The notes beneath the pieces were generated by a model. The model saw nothing but the letters and a program-made list of their open reading frames with translations. It had not been told where the DNA came from and ran no database searches. Source: Fimihabitans intestinipullorum (GTDB lineage Bacteria > Bacillota_I > Bacilli_A > RF39 > UBA660). Taken from it: a stretch of 64,000 nucleotides of DNA. Positions 14,468-21,706 of this stretch are shown one piece after another (the stretch's first letter is position 1; each line of letters begins with the position of its first letter). The DNA lies in contig DVML01000022.1 in assembly GCA_018714965.1 (NCBI GenBank), positions 1 to 64,000 on the forward strand, given 5' to 3'. The position numbers and the translations under genes are program-made.

Positions 14468-14619
14468 AGATAGAAAATGTGCTTAAGTTTCGAAGTCAAG
14501 AACACATAATCTATCTAAATTTGGTAATTATGTACTAAGCCGTTAAACAAAGTACACAATCTTTTAAGGACTGAGAATGTGCTAAATGTTTTGACGAACG
14601 AAAGACACATAATCAGTCT
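14468..14619 (+). ncRNA. Array of three related hairpin units (candidate structured RNA)
   Basis: Unit A (14468-14516): AGATAG ... CTATCT enclosing ATGTG ... CACAT. Unit B (~14526-14562): ATTATGTACT ... AGTACACAAT. Unit C (14567-14619): GGACTGA ... TCAGTCT enclosing ATGTG ... CACAT. The inner AATGTGCT and ACACATAATC are conserved while the outer stems differ but still pair, i.e. compensatory change within the window. The period is ~50 bases. The 314-bp gap has no ORF. No family recognised. Confidence 0.5.
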
Positions 14620-14677
14620 AGATTCTGTGAAACACCTAAAAGGTATTTCTATTTAATTATACAAAAAATGAGTAGAT

Positions 14678-14706
14678 TTGTCTACTACAAGCAATATTTT
14701 TATAAT
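14678..14706 (+). promoter_or_regulatory. Promoter for 14768-15039
   Basis: TTGTCT (14678-14683), 17-base spacer, TATAAT (14701-14706). A GTAGA/TCTAC dyad overlaps the -35 region. Confidence 0.65.
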
Positions 14707-14767
14707 AGAAATTTAACCCTTTTCAGGTAGTTTTCACGAAGAAAATTATGTGAGGAGGGTTTTTATT

Positions 14768-14896
14768 ATGAAAAAAACAAGGATGTTATATGAATCTTTA
14801 CCATTAGGTATAAATAGTATCTCCTATAAAAATGGAGATGAAATGATATATGTAATCAATACAAATAAAAATTTATTAGTGGAGGAAATAAAATGA
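14768..14896 (+). CDS. Small hypothetical protein
   Basis: 42 residues (MKKTRMLYESLPLGINSISY...), with GAGGAGGG 12 bases upstream. Its TGA overlaps the ATG of the next gene. No domain recognised. Confidence 0.5.
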   Translation: MKKTRMLYESLPLGINSISYKNGDEMIYVINTNKNLLVEEIK

Positions 14897-15039
14897 AGGA
14901 AATATTAAAAAGTAAAATGATGATTTTATTCACAGTATTTATTTTGGGAATTGTTTTAGTAGATGGATTTCAAGCACAAAAAAAAGACTTGAACGGAGTT
15001 GGATCTCAAATTTCAAGTCAAATTATTTCAAAAAAATAA
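14893..15039 (+). CDS. Small membrane-anchored protein, copy 2
   Basis: 48 residues: MKEILKSKMMILFTVFILGI, then VLVDGFQAQKKDLNGVGSQI. It is the paralogue of 13974-14123, with near-identical DNA through the membrane helix. GGAGGAAAT precedes the start. It is the last gene before the iteron region. Confidence 0.65.
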   Translation: MKEILKSKMMILFTVFILGIVLVDGFQAQKKDLNGVGSQISSQIISKK

Positions 15040-15080
15040 TTCACTAACAATATAACAAAAGTGAATTAAAAAGTCAAGTT

Positions 15081-15269
15081 TAGCAGGTTCAGAGTGAACT
15101 ATCTAATGAATTTTAGTAGGTTCAGAGTGAACCAACTAAGAAAATTTAGTAGGTCCACAGTGACCCATACAGTAGGTCCACAGTGAACCCTCTCTATAAT
15201 GTATTTAACTATACTAAATTAACTATAAATATAAATAATTATATTAGTAGGTTCAGAGTGAACCAACTA
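15081..15269 (+). repeat. Five iteron-like palindromic repeats (candidate replication origin/operator)
   Basis: Copies lie at 15081-15105, 15114-15138, 15147-15170, 15171-15190 and 15245-15269. The best form, TAGTAGGTTCA-GAG-TGAACCAACTA (25 bases), has 11-bp arms with one mismatch. Copies 3 and 4 carry GGTCCACAGTGA variants. A TATAAT-like box (15195-15200) lies between copies 4 and 5, and copy 5 is in the leader of the winged-helix gene at 15284. Binding by that protein for replication initiation or autoregulation is the natural reading. Confidence 0.75.
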
Positions 15270-15283
15270 ACTAAGGAGAAAGT

Positions 15284-15637
15284 ATGAATGGGAAATTTGT
15301 AATAATTTTAAAAGAACTTGTTACTGATCCAAAAATTGATGCTTACGAATACAGAATTTTAAGTTATTTGATTTCCTGTTCTAAGGATGGAGAGTGTTTC
15401 CCAAGCAGGGGAGATATTAGCGATAAAACAGGAATTCCGATAAGCACAGTAAAGAGGAAATTGAATTCGTTAATTTCTAAAAAATATATTAGCAAAAGTA
15501 ATCGAACTATCGGATCGGGCAAAATAACTTCAAATATTTACACGATCAACAAAAAATATTTGGTTGTTCGAGAGGCAAGGTACGAAAACGAGAAACAAGA
15601 AGAACTATTCGATTACGATTGGATTGGAGATGAGTAA
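15284..15637 (+). CDS. Winged-helix (HTH_36) protein, replication/regulatory
   Basis: 117 residues: LVTDPKIDAYEYRILSYLIS, then GECFPSRGDISDKTGIPIST and VKRKLNSLISKKYISKSNRT form a helix_turn_helix_36 domain. It has an acidic C-terminus. AAGGAG precedes the ATG. It lacks the AAA+ or primase part of a full replisome organiser, so it may recruit host machinery to the iterons just upstream. It resembles the protein at 294-782 in fold. Confidence 0.75.
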   Translation: MNGKFVIILKELVTDPKIDAYEYRILSYLISCSKDGECFPSRGDISDKTGIPISTVKRKLNSLISKKYISKSNRTIGSGKITSNIYTINKKYLVVREARYENEKQEELFDYDWIGDE

Positions 15638-15859
15638 ATGGGAGAAATATTAGTAAACACAAAACAGTGCAGTATTGACTGCTTGAAAGAAAAAGATTTA
15701 TGGACTGTCGAAGAGTTATTGAACAAGATTGCTGATTTGGAATCGGATAATCATTCTTTGCAAGAGGAATTTGATGATTACAAACAAAATATCGAAGATA
15801 ATTACGAACCAGTAAGTCTTTTCAAACTATACGGAATAAGCGAGAGTGATTTTCGATGA
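15638..15859 (+). CDS. Small coiled-coil protein
   Basis: 73 residues whose ATG follows the previous stop directly (TAAATG). It has a helical, acidic middle (VEELLNKIADLESDNHSLQE). No domain recognised. It overlaps the next gene by 4 bases. Confidence 0.6.
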   Translation: MGEILVNTKQCSIDCLKEKDLWTVEELLNKIADLESDNHSLQEEFDDYKQNIEDNYEPVSLFKLYGISESDFR

Positions 15860-16050
15860 AATACGTCGTCGAGCTAAAGCCAACGAAACGAATGGGAGAA
15901 ATTAAGGACAAGCTGTATTTGAAATGGATAAAGAGCGATCAACACCATATAGTGGTCGATGAAAACGAGGCGAAACGTTTTAGAAGAGATGAAATAAAAA
16001 AATTGAAGGAAAGGTTTGGAGAACGAGTAATTCTCCATAGGGTCAAGTAG
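15856..16050 (+). CDS. Small basic phage protein
   Basis: 64 residues (MKYVVELKPTKRMGEIKDKL...), charged and basic, coupled by an ATGA overlap to the gene before and 1 base from the ERF gene. No domain recognised. Its place suggests a recombination accessory. Confidence 0.6.
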   Translation: MKYVVELKPTKRMGEIKDKLYLKWIKSDQHHIVVDENEAKRFRRDEIKKLKERFGERVILHRVK

Positions 16051-16051
16051 A

Positions 16052-16573
16052 ATGGAAAAGACAACTTTAAAAAAGAACAAAGATGGATACGGATACAAGT
16101 ATACGGAGTTAGCAGAAATTCATAAATATCTTGAAGAAAACAATATGAGATATTATCAAACGATTGAAACAAGTGAGTTAAACGGTTGTGATTATATCAT
16201 GACTTATAGATTCATTGACGGAAAATGGGAGGAAAAACCGAAGAGAGGATGTAAGGTAACTGATGCGACACTGCAAGGGGTTAAAAATCCTGCTCAAGAA
16301 CAAGGAAGCGCATTGACTTATGCAAGACGTTATAGTTTGTTAATGGCGTTCGGCTTAGCGACAGAAGACGATGATGCTCAATCGTTGAGTAGAACGAAGA
16401 AAACAGAAAAGAAAGAAATTTTAGCAACTGATAATCAAATTGATTTAATTGAAAGCTTAATGACAGATGATCAAATTGAGAAAGCATGTGAAAAAATTGG
16501 AAAGAACAATTTAAGAGAATTTACTATTACAGAAGCAAGTAGCTTAATTAAAAAAATGAAAGGTGGAAAATAA
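16052..16573 (+). CDS. ERF-family single-strand annealing protein
   Basis: 173 residues. The ERF core shows GYGYKYTELAEIHKYLEENN, GCDYIMTYRFIDG, and the hallmark QEQGSALTYARRYSLLMAFG followed by ATEDDDAQ. A short C-terminal helical region follows. ERF proteins anneal homologous single strands in phage recombination and genome circularisation. Located with an exonuclease-like gene (16894) and SSB (19704), it completes a RecT/exonuclease-type module. Confidence 0.9.
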   Translation: MEKTTLKKNKDGYGYKYTELAEIHKYLEENNMRYYQTIETSELNGCDYIMTYRFIDGKWEEKPKRGCKVTDATLQGVKNPAQEQGSALTYARRYSLLMAFGLATEDDDAQSLSRTKKTEKKEILATDNQIDLIESLMTDDQIEKACEKIGKNNLREFTITEASSLIKKMKGGK

Positions 16574-16574
16574 G

Positions 16575-16892
16575 ATGAACGAATTAGTAAAAATTGTAGA
16601 CGGAGAAATTGAAGTAGCAAACGAGGTAGTAGAACAAATCAAGAAATTTCAAAAGATGAAAGTTGAAATGGACTTGAAGGAAAAAGAACTAAAGAAAAAT
16701 TTAAAAGATGCAATGGAAAAATGTGGTATTAAAAAGTGGGTCGCAAATGGGCTTTGCGCAACGATTACAGAAGGATCAACAAGAACAACAGTAGATTCAA
16801 AACGATTAAAGGAAGAGCTACCAGATATTTACGAAGAGTATTCCAAAACATCAAATGTATCAAGTTCAATTAGATTAGTGATCGGAGAATAA
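16575..16892 (+). CDS. Hypothetical protein of the recombination module
   Basis: 105 residues from ATG at 16575 (GGTGG upstream). It has a helical N-terminus (EVVEQIKKFQKMKVEMDLKE) and a C-terminal part with GLCATITEGSTRTTVDSKRL. Genes of this type are common between annealing proteins and nucleases in Firmicutes phages. The function is unknown. The alternative start at 16563 lies within the ERF gene. Confidence 0.65.
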   Translation: MNELVKIVDGEIEVANEVVEQIKKFQKMKVEMDLKEKELKKNLKDAMEKCGIKKWVANGLCATITEGSTRTTVDSKRLKEELPDIYEEYSKTSNVSSSIRLVIGE

Positions 16893-16893
16893 A

Positions 16894-17484
16894 ATGATTG
16901 AGTTCATTGAAGAATCTCATACTTATTTGATAGATGGAGTTATAACTCCAAGTGTTTCAGAAATATTAAACTTCATCTTTCCTGATAAGTATTCAAATAT
17001 TCCAAAACAGATATTAAATACAAAAGCAAATTATGGAAGTAAAGTTCACGAAGCAATCGAACGTTTGGAAAAAAATGAGGAATTACCAAAGTTGAATTAT
17101 TTGCAAGAAATTAGTATCGATCAATATAGAAAACTTAAGGACAAATATAAGATAGAAGTTTTAGAACAGGAAAAAATGGTTCACTATGAAAACTATTATT
17201 GTGGTCGATTTGACATGATCGCTGAAATAAACGGATTTTATAGTTTATGTGACATCAAGACAACAGCGAAGCTTGATAAAGAAAGCTTATCATGGCAATT
17301 AAGTTATTACGCTTTAGCACACAATCTTGATGAATACGAAACAGAATTTAAAAAATTTTATGCAATATGGCTTCCTAAAAAAGATCTTGGCGAAATAGTG
17401 GAAATTGAGAGGAAAAGTAAACAAGAACTGTTAGAAAAGTTAAAGGAGTTTCGAAAATATTATGAAAACAATAGTGAAAATTGA
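16894..17484 (+). CDS. PD-(D/E)XK nuclease (RecB-like phage exonuclease)
   Basis: 196 residues. The N-terminus YLIDGVITPSVSEILNFIFP and GSKVHEAIERLE match the Cas4/RecB-type phage nuclease family. The catalytic region is GRFDMIAEINGFYSLCDIKT (D...D-x-K), followed by WQLSYYALAHNL. It is probably the 5'-3' exonuclease partner of the ERF protein. Confidence 0.85.
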   Translation: MIEFIEESHTYLIDGVITPSVSEILNFIFPDKYSNIPKQILNTKANYGSKVHEAIERLEKNEELPKLNYLQEISIDQYRKLKDKYKIEVLEQEKMVHYENYYCGRFDMIAEINGFYSLCDIKTTAKLDKESLSWQLSYYALAHNLDEYETEFKKFYAIWLPKKDLGEIVEIERKSKQELLEKLKEFRKYYENNSEN

Positions 17485-17956
17485 ATCGATTTTTCAAAAT
17501 GGAACTAATCAAATGTTATTGATTGAGAATAAATCTTATCATTCTCTCGAACTGGATTTAACAAAAGAATATCAACTAGAAATTAAGGAATTAAAATCAA
17601 CAAGAACAATTCAACAAAACAAATATATGTGGTCACTCATTCATGAGATTTCAAAAAAACAAGGCATGGATGATATGGAAGTATATATTCAGGCACTAGA
17701 AGAAGCGAATGCAAAATATGAGTATATTATGGCTCCAGAAGAAGCAGAAGAAAACCTGAAAAAAGGATTTCGAGCAGTCAAAATTACTAGACCAGAAATT
17801 CATAACGGAAAGAAATTTTATATTTACAAATGCTTTCTAGGAAGTAGCAAATTTAACGTTACAGAAATGAAACAGTTGATAGATGTTATCGTTGGTTGGT
17901 GTTACGAATTAAATATACCGACTGATATTTACGAAAAGATTTATTTAGGGGGTTGA
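17462..17956 (+). CDS. NinB-like recombination protein
   Basis: 164 residues with STRTIQQNKYMWSLIHEISK, resembling the (R)(S/T)xxQNxxMWxLL helix of lambda NinB (Orf), a recombination mediator that works with SSB. The C-terminus has SKFNVTEMKQLIDVIVGWCY, also typical. It starts inside the previous gene (23-base overlap). The assignment is moderate. Confidence 0.6.
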   Translation: MKTIVKIESIFQNGTNQMLLIENKSYHSLELDLTKEYQLEIKELKSTRTIQQNKYMWSLIHEISKKQGMDDMEVYIQALEEANAKYEYIMAPEEAEENLKKGFRAVKITRPEIHNGKKFYIYKCFLGSSKFNVTEMKQLIDVIVGWCYELNIPTDIYEKIYLGG

Positions 17957-17960
17957 TTAG

Positions 17961-18281
17961 ATGTTGGAAGAAGTATTATCACTTACAAAATGGAAAAAGA
18001 AACGAGAAATATTAAAAGAACTGCAAAAAATTGGAATCAACATAAGCGAAAGAAAATTCAGAAAACAAGTTGAAATAAATAATAAACTTTATGGCGAAGG
18101 ACAAGCTAATTACTATATCATTCACGGCAATAATGGATATAAATTGTCATTCGATTGGAACGAAATTGAGAAGTCTATCGCCGATAAAAGAAAGCGAGCT
18201 TTGACTATGCTTGCAGAGTGTAGTAAGGCTGAAAAACAATTTCAAAGAAGAAACAATTTGAGAATGGAGGAATTGATATGA
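17961..18281 (+). CDS. Hypothetical phage protein
   Basis: 106 residues, basic: NISERKFRKQVEINNKLYGE, ANYYIIHGNNGYKLSFDWNE, KRKRALTMLAECSKAEKQF. The shape suggests a small HTH-like regulator (choice of replication module genes), but no family is recognised with confidence. It has GGGGG upstream, and its stop overlaps the next ATG. Confidence 0.6.
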   Translation: MLEEVLSLTKWKKKREILKELQKIGINISERKFRKQVEINNKLYGEGQANYYIIHGNNGYKLSFDWNEIEKSIADKRKRALTMLAECSKAEKQFQRRNNLRMEELI

Positions 18282-18847
18282 AATTTAAAGTAGGAGATAA
18301 AGTAAAAGCAAAAATACACGGACAAGATTTGGTAGGAGTTATAAAAGAGATTGATTCAGACTCTAAACCGTATTTAGTTTATTTTGACGGTTGGACTGAG
18401 GGACATAACGGAAGAGATTTATACAAAGGGAACCATTGCTGGTGGTTTGAAGATGACGAATTAGAGTTAATTGAGAGAGGAGAAAAAGATATGAAAAAAA
18501 GTGATTTAAAAAGTGGAGCAATTGTAGAAACAAGAGAAGGAAATAAATATATTTTGTTATTAAATACAAAATTTTATGATAATGAGAAACCGATATTAGT
18601 CAACTTGGCAAATGGGTGTTACTTATATTATTTAGACTATAATGAAGATTTAACGCACTATAACAAGTTATTAGACATCATGAAAGTTTGTCAACACGAA
18701 TACGTTGGAGATAATATTAGAAGGCATATTTTAAAACAAAATGAAAATGATTGGACTTGGATCCGTGAAGAGGAAACAGTAATGACAATTTTTGAAATTG
18801 AAGAAAAATTTGGTATTTCTAAATTGAAAATTAAAAAGGAAGATTAA
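18278..18847 (+). CDS. Two-part phage protein with N-terminal SH3/KOW-like domain
   Basis: 189 residues. The first ~65 (FKVGDKVKAKIHGQDLVGVI ... HNGRDLYKGNHCWWFEDDEL) look like a small beta-barrel domain found in phage proteins. The second part starts MKKSDLKSGAIVETREGNKY and is a separate module. GAGAGGAG followed by ATG at 18491 lies exactly between them, so the C-terminal part could also be made alone. Confidence 0.65.
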   Translation: MKFKVGDKVKAKIHGQDLVGVIKEIDSDSKPYLVYFDGWTEGHNGRDLYKGNHCWWFEDDELELIERGEKDMKKSDLKSGAIVETREGNKYILLLNTKFYDNEKPILVNLANGCYLYYLDYNEDLTHYNKLLDIMKVCQHEYVGDNIRRHILKQNENDWTWIREEETVMTIFEIEEKFGISKLKIKKED

Positions 18848-18848
18848 A

Positions 18849-19199
18849 ATGCCAAAATATACAAAGCTGTTGAATTTTAGTAAAGAAACAATCAGAGAAA
18901 TACAAAGAAGAGATAATCGTTCATGTTTATTTTGTAGGATCGGATATCATTGTGAGGAGTTCGATCCTAACAAATTAGACTTTATCATTCACGATATTAT
19001 GCACTTTATTCCAAAATCGAAAATGGGTTTAGGTATTCCTGAAAACGGAGTAGAAGGCTGCCGGTATCATCATCACATGTTAGATAACGGGAATAAGGGA
19101 CGCAGATCAGAAATGTTAAAAATCATGGGAAATTATTTAAAAAGTATTTATCCAGGTTGGAATAAATCAAAATTAGTTTATAGAAAATATGAGGATTAG
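18849..19199 (+). CDS. HNH-type nuclease-like protein
   Basis: 116 residues with CLFCRIGYHC, HDIMHFIPKSKMGLGIPENG, GCRYHHHMLDNGNKGRR: a zinc-binding HNH fold similar to small phage endonucleases. It may be a resolvase or DNA-processing nuclease of the replication module. Early position, before DUF1064 and SSB. Confidence 0.75.
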   Translation: MPKYTKLLNFSKETIREIQRRDNRSCLFCRIGYHCEEFDPNKLDFIIHDIMHFIPKSKMGLGIPENGVEGCRYHHHMLDNGNKGRRSEMLKIMGNYLKSIYPGWNKSKLVYRKYED

Positions 19200-19201
19200 A
19201 T

Positions 19202-19369
19202 ATGAATAAATCATTTATATTTATGTGGATATTTTTATTCCTAATGTGGCTGATGTTAATTTTAAAATTAGTAACAGGAATGGAACTATTATTCGATATC
19301 TTGTGGGTACTAATGATAATTGGTTGGCTTATATCAACATTATTTACAATCAAGGATTTAACGAAATGA
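19202..19369 (+). CDS. Small two-helix membrane protein
   Basis: 55 residues with two hydrophobic stretches (FIFMWIFLFLMWLMLILKLV and LFDILWVLMIIGWLISTLFT). Its stop overlaps the next ATG by 4 bases. Function unknown. Confidence 0.6.
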   Translation: MNKSFIFMWIFLFLMWLMLILKLVTGMELLFDILWVLMIIGWLISTLFTIKDLTK

Positions 19370-19701
19370 GTAAATATCGAAATAAAAAAGTAACAATAGA
19401 TGGAATTACATTTGATTCAATCAAAGAGAGTAAAAGATATCAAGAATTGAAACTATTAGAGAGAGCAAAAAAAATTACAGAATTGAAATTACAAGTACCA
19501 TTTATTTTGTTAGATAGTTATGTTTTAAATGGCAAAAAACGACAAGGAATAAAATATATCGCTGACTTTGTTTACATCGATATAAGGACGGGTAAATACG
19601 TTGTGGAAGACGTCAAGAGTCCAGCTACAAAAACACAAGTATATAAATTAAAAAAGAAATTATTTGAACAAAAATATGAAATTGAAATTAGGGAGGTTTA
19701 A
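19366..19701 (+). CDS. DUF1064 protein (predicted PD-(D/E)XK Holliday-junction resolvase-like)
   Basis: 111 residues from ATG at 19366: SKYRNKKVTIDGITFDSIKE, SKRYQELKLLERAKKI, IKYIADFVYIDIRTGKYVVE, DVKSPATKT...YKLKKKLFEQ. The E...D...E-x-K pattern is characteristic of DUF1064. A longer frame from 19225 overlaps the membrane gene and is not used. It likely resolves branched DNA intermediates. Confidence 0.88.
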   Translation: MSKYRNKKVTIDGITFDSIKESKRYQELKLLERAKKITELKLQVPFILLDSYVLNGKKRQGIKYIADFVYIDIRTGKYVVEDVKSPATKTQVYKLKKKLFEQKYEIEIREV

Positions 19702-19703
19702 AT

Positions 19704-20138
19704 ATGAATCGAGTTTGTTTAATCGGGAGAGTAACAGCAAAACCAGAATTAAGATACACTGCTTCTAATATTGCATTTGTAAGAATGGGAATAGCAGTAA
19801 ATAGAAATTTTAGTAACAATCAAGGACAAAGAGAAGCTGACTTTATCAATGTTATTGTTTGGAGAAAACAAGCTGAAAATGTTTGTAATTTCCTGGATAA
19901 AGGAAGTCTAGTCGGTGTTGAGGGAAAGATTCAAACAACAAAATATACAGATCGTGATGGAAATAACAGAGTAATGTTTGAAGTGGCAGCTGATTCTGTT
20001 CAATTTTTGGAAAATAAGAAGAAGGAAGAAAAAAAAGAAGAAATTGATTTACATAAGGAAAGAAAGGATGGAATAGAAGTCGATCCGTTTGCCGATTTTG
20101 CTGATGAGGTAGTCATTCCGGATGATTTCTTAGATTGA
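19704..20138 (+). CDS. ssb: Single-stranded DNA-binding protein
   Basis: 144 residues. The OB fold occupies ~1-105: MNRVCLIGRVTAKPELRYTA, FINVIVWRKQAENVCNFLDK, GSLVGVEGKIQTTKYTDRDG. An acidic tail ends DDFLD, close to the canonical SSB tip that recruits replication and repair partners. GGGAGGTT precedes the ATG. Confidence 0.95.
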   Translation: MNRVCLIGRVTAKPELRYTASNIAFVRMGIAVNRNFSNNQGQREADFINVIVWRKQAENVCNFLDKGSLVGVEGKIQTTKYTDRDGNNRVMFEVAADSVQFLENKKKEEKKEEIDLHKERKDGIEVDPFADFADEVVIPDDFLD

Positions 20139-20140
20139 GT

Positions 20141-20317
20141 ATGAAAGATATTTTTATAGCAATAATTGTTGGGATTGCGATTTTGATGTTCATTTTCATA
20201 ATGGAATTGTCAATGATCTGCAGTGACTTAAAAGAACAAGTTGATTACTACAAGGAAATGTATCAAGATCAATCAATCGTAGTTAGAGTGTTACAGGAAA
20301 GTTGTTGTGTTGAGTAA
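20141..20317 (+). CDS. Small membrane protein with coiled tail
   Basis: 58 residues: MKDIFIAIIVGIAILMFIFI, a membrane helix, then a helical tail. TTG at 20135 overlaps the ssb stop and is an alternative start. It may be anchored with the tail in the cytoplasm. Function unknown. Confidence 0.55.
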   Translation: MKDIFIAIIVGIAILMFIFIMELSMICSDLKEQVDYYKEMYQDQSIVVRVLQESCCVE

Positions 20318-20440
20318 TGTTAAAGATAAAGGATAATGTAGATTTAAAAGAACTTGAAAAATTTGCCTATGAATGATTTGTATGAAATAGCAAATGATAG
20401 AATCGAAAAAAGAATAAAAGAAAATATTTTAGGAGAATAG
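20317..20440 (+). pseudogene. Degenerate small phage gene in two overlapping frames
   Basis: The first frame, MLKIKDNVDLKELEKFAYE (20317-20376), resembles the start of a common ~60-residue phage protein and stops early. A second frame (20369-20440, MNDLYEIANDRIEKRIKENI) carries a plausible continuation. A deletion and frameshift are the simplest explanation. Confidence 0.4.
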
Positions 20441-20445
20441 ATAAT

Positions 20446-20550
20446 ATGGAGTTATCAAGCAACGAAAATTATAAGTATTTATTCACAGATGAAATAATTG
20501 AGTTAGGTATTTTCGCATATCAAAAAAAACATAGTAAAGGAGTGAGATGA
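20446..20550 (+). CDS. Very small hypothetical protein
   Basis: 34 residues (MELSSNENYKYLFTDEIIEL...), with AGGAGAA 9 bases upstream. It ends 1 base before the next ATG. Weak support beyond position and ribosome site. Confidence 0.35.
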   Translation: MELSSNENYKYLFTDEIIELGIFAYQKKHSKGVR

Positions 20551-20551
20551 C

Positions 20552-20947
20552 ATGGAAAAAGAGGAATTAGAAAGTTTAAAAAAAGAAAATGACAAATTGG
20601 AATATGATTTAGTTTCAAAACAAAATATATACATAGAACAGTTACAAAACAAAATAAAAGAACTAGAGAATAAACTAGATATACAAACAATTTGTGGATA
20701 TCCTGTAGAAGATGTAATTAAAATATTAAGTGCGATAGATATTGAAAGAAAATATGATATCAGATTCACGATGGATAACTTACAAAAGTTTATAGAACTA
20801 TATCAGAAAGAACAAACAGAGATGCTAAAAGAGGCGTTTAGTAAAATAAATTATGAATGGCCACCAGGAGGCAAAGAAATTAAGATACAGCCATTTAACA
20901 ATAGTGGTGTAAAAGATTTTAGGAAAATAGAGGATACAAATGAGTAA
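20552..20947 (+). CDS. Coiled-coil phage protein
   Basis: 131 residues. A long N-terminal coiled coil (LESLKKENDKLEYDLVSKQN, EQLQNKIKELENKL) precedes a short globular end. No known domain. Overlaps the next gene by 8 bases. Confidence 0.6.
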   Translation: MEKEELESLKKENDKLEYDLVSKQNIYIEQLQNKIKELENKLDIQTICGYPVEDVIKILSAIDIERKYDIRFTMDNLQKFIELYQKEQTEMLKEAFSKINYEWPPGGKEIKIQPFNNSGVKDFRKIEDTNE

Positions 20948-21110
20948 TAGTTATTATCAATACTTTAAAGAACTGTGGGTATCTATTTTAAATAAGCAAT
21001 ATCATAAAGGAACTATTTCTGAAAAACGAACAATAAAAGATAATGTATTTAAAAATGTTCATTTAACAGATAAACAAAAAGAAAGGGTATGGGAGTTAAT
21101 TATCAGTTAA
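20940..21110 (+). CDS. Small hypothetical protein
   Basis: 56 residues (MSNSYYQYFKELWVSILNKQ...VHLTDKQKERVWELIIS), starting inside the previous gene and ending at the ribosome site of the DUF1492-like gene. No domain recognised. Confidence 0.5.
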   Translation: MSNSYYQYFKELWVSILNKQYHKGTISEKRTIKDNVFKNVHLTDKQKERVWELIIS

Positions 21111-21121
21111 GGAGGGGTATA

Positions 21122-21553
21122 TTGAATTTGTTTCAATTGAAAGAAGAATATTGTGAAAAACAAAAATTCATTCGTTTGAATATGGAAAAAATCAGAATGA
21201 TTGAATGTAAAATGGAAGGACTAAAGGCAACTGATATAAGATCAGAAATAGTCGAAGGTAGATCAAAGAGAAAAGATTTAGCTGATCTTTTGCATCAGAA
21301 GGTAGAGTTAGAAAAAGAAATTGAATCATTAAATGACGAATTGTTATCGTATAACCCTATTATCACTGAATTAGAAGCCATTTATAAGGAATTAGGTAAT
21401 AGAGATAAACAGATTTATATTGAACGGAAAATAAGAGGATATAGTCCTGTGAGAATAGGAATTAAATGGGGAATCGATGAGCGAACAGTACGAAGAATAG
21501 TAAAAAAAGTTGAAAAAATGATCGAATGTCCGAAAATGTCCGCTCCTTTATGA
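21122..21553 (+). CDS. DUF1492/ArpU-like phage transcription regulator
   Basis: 143 residues from TTG at 21122, which has GGAGGGG 5 bases upstream. The frame extension to 21089 covers this site. N-terminal helices precede a sigma-like C-terminal HTH: NRDKQIYIERKIRGYSPVRI, then GIKWGIDERTVRRIVKKVEK. Such proteins stand at the end of early operons, activate late genes and resemble sigma-70 region 4. Here it is followed by a terminator and then the packaging genes. Confidence 0.8.
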   Translation: MNLFQLKEEYCEKQKFIRLNMEKIRMIECKMEGLKATDIRSEIVEGRSKRKDLADLLHQKVELEKEIESLNDELLSYNPIITELEAIYKELGNRDKQIYIERKIRGYSPVRIGIKWGIDERTVRRIVKKVEKMIECPKMSAPL

Positions 21554-21622
21554 AAAAATGGTATTGTGAGAAAATGAATAAAATCTCACGGTGTTAACCC
21601 ACGCTCCCCTTTTATTCTTTTT

Positions 21623-21654
21623 AAGAACAATGCTAGTACAGATTGTTCTTTTTT
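21623..21654 (+). terminator. Early-operon terminator
   Basis: AAGAACAAT (21623-21631) pairs perfectly with ATTGTTCTT (21642-21650), followed by TTTT. Confidence 0.85.
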
Positions 21655-21655
21655 G

Positions 21656-21684
21656 TTGATAACAATATGTTTATTTGATATACT
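21656..21684 (+). promoter_or_regulatory. Promoter of the moron-like gene
   Basis: TTGATA (21656-21661), 17-base spacer, TATACT (21679-21684). It starts right after the early terminator. Confidence 0.75.
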
Positions 21685-21706
21685 CTTCATGTGAGGAGTG
21701 ATAAAA

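Noticed and set aside
14468..14619. ToxI-type (type III) antitoxin repeats
   Set aside because: Repeat style is similar, but the genes downstream (42 and 48 residues) are not ToxN-like RNases, and the units are ~50 nt and diverged.
15081..15269. CRISPR array
   Set aside because: The repeats are palindromic, vary in sequence, have uneven short gaps rather than unique ~30-nt spacers, and no cas gene is near. They fit iterons or operators.
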